Shown here: positions 1-5,694 of the stretch, one piece after another
Numbering within the stretch: the stretch's first letter is position 1
Layout of the letters: every line of letters starts with the position of its first letter
Source of the DNA: Clostridioides sp.
Lineage (GTDB): Bacteria > Bacillota > Clostridia > Peptostreptococcales > Peptostreptococcaceae
Direction: 5' to 3'
Assembly: GCA_031272305.1 (NCBI GenBank)
Contig: JAISUA010000070.1
Coordinates: 1-10,299 of the forward strand
DNA length: 10,299 nucleotides
Notes under the pieces: model-generated
Databases searched by the model: none
Seen by the model: the letters and a program-made list of their open reading frames with translations, nothing else
Told to the model about the DNA's origin: nothing
Translations under genes and position numbers: made by a program

Positions 1-117
1 ACAGGAAAAATGGGAATAGGAGTATATGGACCATCTTTAGATGAAAAAGGAAATAGTGTTGCAGGAATGAAAACAATACAAGATATTTCGAAGAAATTTC
101 ATCTAAGCATATTTTAA
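1..117 (+). CDS. glsA: Glutaminase, C-terminal end only (partial)
   Basis: The window opens inside this gene in frame 1; 38 codons remain before the TAA. Glutaminase hydrolyses glutamine to glutamate and ammonia in the cytoplasm. The visible tail has a GxxGIGVYGPSLDEKGNS-type block, followed by an amphipathic helix ending in SKKFHLSIF. From memory this matches the C-terminus of the serine-dependent beta-lactamase-like glutaminases (B. subtilis GlsA/YbgJ type), which end in a near-identical 'GxFGPxLDxKGNS...LSIF' pattern. The catalytic Ser-x-x-Lys region lies outside the window and cannot be checked. The assignment rests on this tail alone but the match is distinctive. Confidence 0.8.
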   Translation, partial: TGKMGIGVYGPSLDEKGNSVAGMKTIQDISKKFHLSIF

Positions 118-145
118 AATAAAAAGTGAGATATTTATATAAGCT

Positions 146-176
146 GTTAAAATAATTGAAAAGTATTCATTTTAAC
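146..176 (+). terminator. Possible weak hairpin after the glutaminase gene
   Basis: Perfect 8-bp arms GTTAAAAT (146-153) and ATTTTAAC (169-176) enclose a 15-nt loop, 28 nt after the glutaminase stop. The stem is mostly A-T and no clean T-run follows, so termination here would be weak. It is the only inverted repeat seen close behind the gene. Confidence 0.25.
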
Positions 177-230
177 TTATTAGTGTTTTATTAAAAAGCA
201 AGGATACTCGATATTTTAGTGCGAGATTAA

Positions 231-259
231 TTGACTCTATTCACTTACATACGTATAGC
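231..259 (+). promoter_or_regulatory. Candidate sigma-A promoter for the aldo/keto reductase
   Basis: TTGACT (231-236) and TATAGC (254-259) are separated by exactly 17 nt, giving 5/6 and 4/6 matches to the vegetative consensus. Transcription would start near 266, about 50 nt before the start codon. The 8-bp palindrome ATACGTAT (249-256) overlaps the -10 element. This is pattern matching in AT-rich DNA, where chance matches are common. Confidence 0.4.
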
Positions 260-318
260 GTAAAATTAGAGTTATAAAATAATATAGTTTTTTATTTCAA
301 AAAAAGGAGAATGAATGT

Positions 319-1320
319 ATGAGAAATCTTGGAAAAACAGGTATGATAATAAATAGACTTGGAATGGGAGGAATTCCTATTCAAAGGGTAGATCAACAAA
401 CAGTAAATGATATGATTGATGAATTGATTGCACAAGATATAAATTTTATCGACACAGCAAGAGGCTATACTGTAAGTGAAGAAATGTTAGGTGAAGCTTT
501 GAGAAATAAGAGAGATAAATTTTTCTTAGCTACTAAATCAATGTCAAGAGATTACGAATCGATGAAAAAAGATGTTGAAATAAGCCTGAATAATCTTCAA
601 ACAGATACAATTGACCTATATCAATTTCACAATATAAAAGAAGGAGAACTTGAAAAAATCCTAGGTGAAGACGGTGCATACAAGGCACTTCTAGAAGCTA
701 AGGAACAAGGAAAAGTAAAACATATAGGAATAACAAGTCATAGTGTAGAAGTTATTTCAAAAGCAGTAGATATGGATTGTTTTGAAACAATTCAATTTCC
801 TCTTAATTTTATTGAAAATCAAGCAAATGATATATTTGATAAGGCACATCAAAAAGGAATAGGAACAATTGCAATGAAGCCACTAGCAGGTGGAGCTTTG
901 GATGATGCTACACTAGCTATAAAATATTTGATGAGTATAGATGCTCTTGATGTAGCTATTCCAGGAATGGACAGTATAGATCAAATTAGAGAAAATATAA
1001 ATGCTACGAAAAATTTTGAACTTACAGATGAAGATAAAAAGAATATAGAAGAAACAAAAAATATTTTAGGAAGTAAATTTTGTAGAAGATGTGGTTACTG
1101 TATGCCTTGCACAGTAGGAATAGATATTCCAAGCAACTTCCTTCTTGAAGGATATTATACTAGATATAATCTTAAAGATTGGGCTACAACTAGATATCGT
1201 TCACAAAACATAAAACCAACAGATTGTATAGATTGTGGAGTTTGCGAAACAAGATGTCCATATGAGCTTCCTATTAGAGATATGTTGAAAAACGTAGCAG
1301 ATGTTTTAGAAGAAAAATAA
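319..1320 (+). CDS. Aldo/keto reductase with C-terminal 4Fe-4S cysteine motifs
   Basis: Predicted cytoplasmic NAD(P)H-dependent oxidoreductase of 333 aa; the substrate is unknown. Residues 1-250 form an AKR TIM barrel. The family's catalytic tetrad is all present: Asp45 (FIDTA), Tyr50 (RGY), Lys73 (ATKS) and His104 (YQFHN). The C-terminal part carries CxxCxxCxxC (Cys255, 258, 261, 264) and a ferredoxin-type CxxCxxCxxxCP (Cys303, 306, 309, 313), the pattern of the ferredoxin-fused AKR group common in anaerobes. That suggests electron exchange between Fe-S clusters and the barrel (inference). AAGGAGA at 304-310 sits 8 nt before ATG 319; the earlier ATGs at 311 and 315 are not used, the first running into TGA almost at once. 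A candidate promoter lies in front and a 12-bp hairpin behind, so it is probably monocistronic. Confidence 0.9.
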   Translation: MRNLGKTGMIINRLGMGGIPIQRVDQQTVNDMIDELIAQDINFIDTARGYTVSEEMLGEALRNKRDKFFLATKSMSRDYESMKKDVEISLNNLQTDTIDLYQFHNIKEGELEKILGEDGAYKALLEAKEQGKVKHIGITSHSVEVISKAVDMDCFETIQFPLNFIENQANDIFDKAHQKGIGTIAMKPLAGGALDDATLAIKYLMSIDALDVAIPGMDSIDQIRENINATKNFELTDEDKKNIEETKNILGSKFCRRCGYCMPCTVGIDIPSNFLLEGYYTRYNLKDWATTRYRSQNIKPTDCIDCGVCETRCPYELPIRDMLKNVADVLEEK

Positions 1321-1338
1321 TAATTTTGTAATTGATAG

Positions 1339-1380
1339 TTACTCTGTAAAGATGAAATATAAATTTTTACAGAGTAATTT
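1339..1380 (+). terminator. Hairpin terminator after the aldo/keto reductase
   Basis: A perfect 12-bp inverted repeat, TTACTCTGTAAA (1339-1350) and TTTACAGAGTAA (1366-1377), encloses a 15-nt loop 18 nt after the stop codon. The T-tract behind it is short (TTT, then AGTT), so some read-through into the next gene is possible. I see no convincing promoter between this hairpin and that gene. Confidence 0.6.
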
Positions 1381-1425
1381 AGTTAATATAAGTTTCTAAA
1401 AAATTGGTTTAGGAGATTTTATTGT

Positions 1426-2433
1426 ATGGAATACGAAAAAAAAAGTGCAACTAATATTAAAAATAAAAAAGAAGAATTTATTAATATTAATAAAGAAAAA
1501 CAAAAAGTAATTTATTATAAAGAACAAAAAGAAAGACTTTTGCAAATTTGCAAGTTGTTAGGCATTGATATTGTAGGTGTATGTTCAGCAGATGTTGATG
1601 AAAATTTAAAACTTATACTTGAAAAAAGAAGAGAATTAGGTAGATATACAGAGTTTGAAGATGAAGATATTAAAAAGAGAATAGATCCAAGCTTGATTCT
1701 AAAAGATGCAAAATCAATAATAGTTTGTGCTTTTCCTTATTATAATAAAGATGAGCAATCCAAAACTGATAAATATAATTTATCGAAGTATACTTGGGGA
1801 AAAGATTATCATTTAGTAGTGACTGAAATATTAGAAAAGATAGCAACAGAGATTCAAAACTATATACCTAATTTTAAATACAAATGTTTTTGTGATACAG
1901 GTTCTCTTGTAGATAGATATTTAGCTTATTTATCAGGAGTAGGTTTTTTTGGATTAAACAATCTAATAATAACAGAAAAGTATGGTTCTTACGTTTTCAT
2001 AGGATATATTATCAATAATTTTGAGTTTGAATTTGATAAACCAATGAACAAAGAGTGTAAGAAATGTAGGAAATGTATCGAATATTGTCCGGGAAATGTT
2101 ATTTTAGATAATTATGATATAAATCCGAAAAATTGTCTGTCTTATATTACACAGAAAAAAGGAGAATTATCTAAAAAAGAAGAAATAGCGATAAAAAAAT
2201 CAAAAAAAATATTTGGTTGCGATGTTTGTCAAGATGTGTGTCCACATAATCGTGATATAAACGCTACAAATATAGAACAATTTCAAGAAAAGTTAATAAA
2301 AACAATAGAAATTTATGATATAAAAAATCTTTCTAACAAAGAATTAAAAGCAATGTATGGAGATAGAGCATTTAGCTGGAGAGGTAAAAAAATTATTATG
2401 AGGAATTTAGAAATAATAGAAAATGATATGTAG
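1426..2433 (+). CDS. queG: Epoxyqueuosine reductase QueG
   Basis: QueG reduces epoxyqueuosine to queuosine at position 34 of tRNAs with GUN anticodons, using cobalamin and two [4Fe-4S] clusters in the cytoplasm. The 335-aa protein shows the family layout. A cobalamin-binding N-terminal domain holds the CDTGSLVDR motif, whose Asp157 aligns with the family's proposed catalytic acid, and a GVGFFGLNN motif. It is followed by CxxCxxCxxxCP (Cys211, 214, 217, 221), an isolated Cys in NCLSY, and CDVCQDVCPHN for the second cluster. The C-terminal 'WRGKKIIMRN' resembles the family's last conserved block. It is shorter than E. coli QueG (about 380 aa), as expected if the C-terminal HEAT-like region is missing. 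About 35 Lys/Asn/Glu-rich residues precede the usual family start. AGGAGA (1411-1416), 9 nt upstream, still supports ATG 1426. Confidence 0.9.
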   Translation: MEYEKKSATNIKNKKEEFININKEKQKVIYYKEQKERLLQICKLLGIDIVGVCSADVDENLKLILEKRRELGRYTEFEDEDIKKRIDPSLILKDAKSIIVCAFPYYNKDEQSKTDKYNLSKYTWGKDYHLVVTEILEKIATEIQNYIPNFKYKCFCDTGSLVDRYLAYLSGVGFFGLNNLIITEKYGSYVFIGYIINNFEFEFDKPMNKECKKCRKCIEYCPGNVILDNYDINPKNCLSYITQKKGELSKKEEIAIKKSKKIFGCDVCQDVCPHNRDINATNIEQFQEKLIKTIEIYDIKNLSNKELKAMYGDRAFSWRGKKIIMRNLEIIENDM

Positions 2434-2524
2434 AAAATGATGTGTAAAAAATTTCGTACAAAAATACATTAGAAATGAAGTATTCAAAGGACTTTCATAG
2501 ATATTTTTCATAAAACCTTTAACA

Positions 2525-2553
2525 TTTAGACTTCCGTTAGCATAACATACAAT
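2525..2553 (+). promoter_or_regulatory. Weak candidate promoter for the Lon-like protease
   Basis: TTTAGA (2525-2530) and TACAAT (2548-2553) are spaced 17 nt apart (4/6 and 5/6 matches), with the start expected near 2560, just before the ribosome site AGGGGG (2564-2569). An inverted repeat, GACTTC (2529-2534) and GAAGTC (2555-2560), brackets the -10 and could be an operator or chance. The 143-bp gap holds nothing else I recognise. Confidence 0.3.
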
Positions 2554-2577
2554 AGAAGTCATTAGGGGGTAATTTGA

Positions 2578-5256
2578 ATGATTGAATATAATAATACTTC
2601 TCAATTAAAGTCATCAAAGAAAATTATATGCCAAAAAGATGTGAGAGAAGCATTCGAATTTGGCTTGAATATTGATAATCCATTTTATAATATATATGTT
2701 GCAGGTGAAACAGGACTTGGAAAAACAGATTTTGTAAAAAATATATTGAACAATAAAAAATATAATAATAAAAAAGCTAAGGATTGGTGTTATGTAAACA
2801 ATTTCGATAATCAAAAAGAGCCAATTCTAATTTCATTTGATATAGGCGAAGGAAAACAGTTTAAAGAAGGAATGGAAAATCTTTTGAAAGATATTTTTGA
2901 TACTTTGAGAGATTTTTTTGATTCAAATGAATACGAAAATGAAAAAGATACTATATTTGCTGAATATCAGCTCAAAAAACAAAGAATTTTAAAAGCACTT
3001 GAGATCTATGGAAGAAAATTAGGTTTTTTATTAAAAAAAACCTCGAAAGGATATATTCTAGTTCCAGAAGATTGCGAAGAGTGTGCTGAGAATATTGACG
3101 ACGATATGAACTGTGAGGAAAAAGAATTTTCAAATCAAAACAAATCAAATGATACATCAGATTGCAATTCAAAAAGCAAAACAACTTACTCAAACGGCAC
3201 ATCAGATTGTAATTCAAACAGTATGTCTAGAAAATATGATTGTAAAAAATGCAGAGAAGCAATAATTGACTTATCAGATGATATGTTGATTTCAGATGAT
3301 GAGGAAATAAAAAATAAAAATGATGTTGAAACTAAAAAGGAAAAAAAAGCATTTAAGAAAGAACGAAAATCAATAATAGATAAAGCAACAGAAATATCTA
3401 ACATTCCAAAAGAAAACTGTCAAAATGAATCAAAAATAATTGAAAAACAAAATGAAAAACTTGATAACGAAAATGAATCCAAAATAAATGAAAAACTTGA
3501 AAATGAATCAAATATAGAAGATGAATTATCTTATTCAGATAAGATTATCAAAAATAAAATTTTAATGGAGCAGATAGTTGCAGAAGTAGGAAAAAAAATA
3601 AGTAAAATTCAAAATGATTATGAAAAAAAATTGTTGGAGTTTGATATAACTGCAGCGAAAGTAATTGTAGATCCTATGATAGAAAATATTTGCAAATTAT
3701 ATACAAAAAATTGTGCGGCGGTTGAATTTCTGAAACAGTTTGGAGAAGAAATAATAGATGATATAGAAATAATACTTTATGATGAAGATTCAGAAAGTGA
3801 AGAAAGAACATTAATTCTAAAAAAATATTTCAAGAAATTTGAAGTGAATTTGTTCGTTGATAATTCCAATCTATTGCTCAAAAAAAATAAAGTGCCTGTA
3901 ATTATAGAGCAAAATCCAACAGTTGCAAATTTATTTGGAAAAGCAGAATATACAGTAGAAGGCGAACATTTAAAAACTTCTTTCAATAAATTAGTATCCG
4001 GATCTATGCACAAAGCAAATGGAGGATATCTGATATTATATGCAGATCAAATTTTTAGAAATGCAACATCTTGGGAATATATAAAAAAGACACTTAGAAC
4101 ACAAGAAATAGATCTGGATACTCAAACATCGCTAGCTCCTCAACCAATGAAATTTGATACGAAGATAATAATTATAGGCAGAAAAGCAATATTCGATAAG
4201 CTGTATGAGGTAGAAGATGAATTTAGAAAATTTTTCAATGTATTAGTAGATTTTAGAGATTGTGTAGATAAAAATGAAGAAAATAAATATAAGTATGCAA
4301 GATATATTGCCATGGCTTGCAGAAAATATAAATTGAAACATTTAGAAAAAAAAGCCGTTGATGAAGTTATGAGATATTGTTCTAGAATAAAAGGCGATAG
4401 AGAAAAGTTGTCAACTAAGGTTGAAAACGTAGATCAAATTCTTATAGAAGCAAATGAAGTGGCTAGAATTTCAAGTAAAAATTATATAACTAGAGAAGAT
4501 GTAAAAAAAGCATTATATAAAAAAATCAAAAGACTTAGCAAAGTAGAGAAAATATTAGATGAATCAGTTGTAAATAATTCAACTTTGATTGATGTTGAGA
4601 ACAGTAGAGTAGGAGTTATAAATGGACTTTGTGTACTTCAAAATGGAGAATATTCTTTTGGAAGAGTGATCAGAATAACTGCAACAACATCTCCTGGAAA
4701 CAAAGGAATCATAAATATTGAAAGAGAAGCTGATATGAGTGGTGCTGTGCATAACAAGGGAATGTTGATACTAGGAGGTTACCTTTCTGAAAAATTTGCA
4801 CAAGATTTTGTTATGTCGTTGAACGCATATATTTGTATAGAACAAAATTACGGTGGAATAGAGGGAGATTCTGCATCCAGTTCAGAGTTGTATGCTCTTC
4901 TTTCTTCACTAAGCGGACTTCCAATAAAACAAAATATAGCTGTTACAGGTTCTATAAATCAAAAAGGCGATGTACAGGTAGTAGGAGGTGTAAATGAAAA
5001 GATTGAAGGATTCTATAATGTTTGCAAATTAAAAAACAAAACTGATGGAATAGAAGTAATAATTCCTAAAAGAAACTCTCGAAACTTAGTACTTTGCGAT
5101 GAAGTTCAGAGAGCTATCAAAGAAAAAAAATTGATAATACATGAAGTTAGCAGAGTAGAAGAAGCTTTTGAAATATTGACAGGAGAAAAATTTGAAAAGG
5201 CAAGCAAGCTTATAGAAGAAAAACTATTGAAATTTAGTAATCTAACAAAATCATAG
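2578..5256 (+). CDS. Lon-like ATP-dependent protease (AAA+ with C-terminal Lon protease domain)
   Basis: A predicted cytoplasmic AAA+ serine protease of 892 aa, of the Lon-like type found in Clostridia beside classical LonA; it lacks LonA's N-terminal substrate domain. Walker A is GETGLGKT (43-50). The Walker B strand is GGYLILYAD (482-490). An AAA lid follows at about 565-650. The protease domain (about 675-880) has EGDSASS with nucleophile Ser765 and GGVNEK with Lys808, the Lon Ser-Lys dyad. Residues about 162-330 are an odd insertion: two CxxC pairs (Cys166/169 and Cys222/225), short Ser/Asn/Asp repeats, then Lys/Glu-rich probable coiled coil to about 360. No SAVED or CARF-like ligand domain is apparent. 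ATG 2578 has AGGGGG 8 nt upstream, and a strong terminator follows the gene. Physiological targets are unknown. Confidence 0.9.
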   Translation: MIEYNNTSQLKSSKKIICQKDVREAFEFGLNIDNPFYNIYVAGETGLGKTDFVKNILNNKKYNNKKAKDWCYVNNFDNQKEPILISFDIGEGKQFKEGMENLLKDIFDTLRDFFDSNEYENEKDTIFAEYQLKKQRILKALEIYGRKLGFLLKKTSKGYILVPEDCEECAENIDDDMNCEEKEFSNQNKSNDTSDCNSKSKTTYSNGTSDCNSNSMSRKYDCKKCREAIIDLSDDMLISDDEEIKNKNDVETKKEKKAFKKERKSIIDKATEISNIPKENCQNESKIIEKQNEKLDNENESKINEKLENESNIEDELSYSDKIIKNKILMEQIVAEVGKKISKIQNDYEKKLLEFDITAAKVIVDPMIENICKLYTKNCAAVEFLKQFGEEIIDDIEIILYDEDSESEERTLILKKYFKKFEVNLFVDNSNLLLKKNKVPVIIEQNPTVANLFGKAEYTVEGEHLKTSFNKLVSGSMHKANGGYLILYADQIFRNATSWEYIKKTLRTQEIDLDTQTSLAPQPMKFDTKIIIIGRKAIFDKLYEVEDEFRKFFNVLVDFRDCVDKNEENKYKYARYIAMACRKYKLKHLEKKAVDEVMRYCSRIKGDREKLSTKVENVDQILIEANEVARISSKNYITREDVKKALYKKIKRLSKVEKILDESVVNNSTLIDVENSRVGVINGLCVLQNGEYSFGRVIRITATTSPGNKGIINIEREADMSGAVHNKGMLILGGYLSEKFAQDFVMSLNAYICIEQNYGGIEGDSASSSELYALLSSLSGLPIKQNIAVTGSINQKGDVQVVGGVNEKIEGFYNVCKLKNKTDGIEVIIPKRNSRNLVLCDEVQRAIKEKKLIIHEVSRVEEAFEILTGEKFEKASKLIEEKLLKFSNLTKS
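3146..3219 (+). repeat. 45-nt-period degenerate repeat inside the Lon-like gene
   Basis: The 28 nt at 3146-3173 recur at 3191-3218 with 4 mismatches; the best core is a 20-mer (3154-3173 and 3199-3218) with one difference. The offset of 45 nt keeps the frame and gives SNDTSDCNS and SNGTSDCNS in the protein. This looks like an expanded low-complexity linker. Confidence 0.6.
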
Positions 5257-5307
5257 CGTTAAGAATTATTTGAATAGAGCAGGAAAGTTGAAGAGTGATT
5301 TAAGATT

Positions 5308-5346
5308 AAATATACCTTGATTTTAAAAATTGAGGTATATTTTTTT
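5308..5346 (+). terminator. Rho-independent terminator after the Lon-like gene
   Basis: AAATATACCT (5308-5317) pairs with AGGTATATTT (5333-5342), and the inner sequence can extend the stem by G-T and A-T pairs down to a tiny loop. Seven T's run on from the right arm. Lying about 50 nt after the protease stop on the + strand, it should insulate the csm operon from the upstream genes. Confidence 0.8.
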
Positions 5347-5357
5347 GTAGAAAAAAA

Positions 5358-5395
5358 TTGACAAATTATAGCAATATAATTGCAAATTTCGTCAA
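5358..5395. repeat. Imperfect 38-nt inverted repeat
   Basis: Outer arms TTGAC (5358-5362) and GTCAA (5391-5395), middle AAATT and AATTT, and inner GCAAT and ATTGC (around a 3-nt ATA loop) can fold into one hairpin with small bulges. It starts 12 nt after the protease terminator. It could be a second terminator, a protein site or an element end; no T-run follows directly. Confidence 0.4.
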
Positions 5396-5565
5396 GTTTT
5401 AGTTTGTTATAAATTTTTCTAAAAAAAAGATCGACTCCATTAAAATAACGTTGTTCATCCTTACTAAAGAATTAAATTTTTAAATTTATATAATCTTTCC
5501 ATATTTCGAAATGCAATAATAAGTACTTTAAAAAGGTCTTAATTCTGTTTCTTACTTTATTTCTA

Positions 5566-5594
5566 TTGATTTTGTCGACAACTTTAAATATACT
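5566..5594 (+). promoter_or_regulatory. Candidate promoter of the csm operon with palindromic spacer
   Basis: TTGATT (5566-5571) and TATACT (5589-5594) lie exactly 17 nt apart (4/6 and 5/6 matches). The expected transcript start is near 5601, leaving a leader of about 90 nt before csm1. The spacer contains the perfect 10-bp palindrome TTGTCGACAA (5572-5581), where a bound repressor would block RNA polymerase; this role is inference. It is the best-spaced pair I find in the gap upstream of csm1. Confidence 0.45.
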
Positions 5595-5694
5595 ATTATT
5601 AGTAGATTTTATTATTTGTAATTTATTTTGATTAGAACCGATACGCAAACTTGTGAATTTAGTAGTTGGAGGTTCGGACAAGAGAGGGCTAAAA

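Larger units (their letters stand above)
5259..5471 (-). pseudogene. Possible decayed transposase fragment (IS1634-like?)
   Basis: On the - strand the frame is open from 5471 down to a stop at 5259-5261. Its first part (5471 to 5373) reads KDEQRYFNGVDLFFRKIY then NKLKLDEIC. From memory this resembles the 'FNGGYLFLQKIY..L.LDKIC' block near the N-terminus of IS1634-family transposases of anaerobic Firmicutes. The same frame continues upstream, past one in-frame stop (5472-5474), to an ATG at 5681, which is unusually few stops for such AT-rich DNA. There is no credible start or ribosome site, no catalytic DDE region, and the C-terminal part overlaps the protease terminator and is probably meaningless. 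The resemblance is short and unverified. Confidence 0.3.
5257..5694. other. AT-rich boundary between chromosomal genes and the csm operon
   Basis: A gap of 438 bp without an intact gene. From left to right it holds the protease terminator (5308-5346), an imperfect 38-nt inverted repeat (5358-5395), a possible - strand coding relic (core 5373-5471), a candidate csm promoter with a palindrome in its spacer (5566-5594), a small hairpin TACTA-TTAT-TAGTA (5591-5604) at the likely transcript start, and the csm1 ribosome site (5682-5687). I see no CRISPR repeat copies, tRNA or cas6 here. Confidence 0.7.

Noticed and set aside
2578..5256. The Lon-like protease as a CRISPR effector like the type III protease CalpL
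   Set aside because: CalpL has a SAVED sensor domain, which I do not see here. A strong terminator and a 440-bp gap separate this gene from csm1, and the protein resembles the common clostridial Lon-like family.
5358..5380. TTGACA (5358-5363) and TATAAT (5375-5380) as a consensus promoter for csm1
   Set aside because: The spacing is only 11 nt, far from the required 16-18; the pair at 5566-5594 has correct spacing.
5396..5419. GTTTTAGTTTGTT resembles the start of some CRISPR repeats
   Set aside because: Only one copy, no second copy at spacer distance, and no array anywhere in the window.
5653..5694. Start of csm1 at GTG 5653
   Set aside because: No ribosome site precedes it, whereas ATG 5695 has AGAGGG upstream and gives the normal Csm1 N-terminus.
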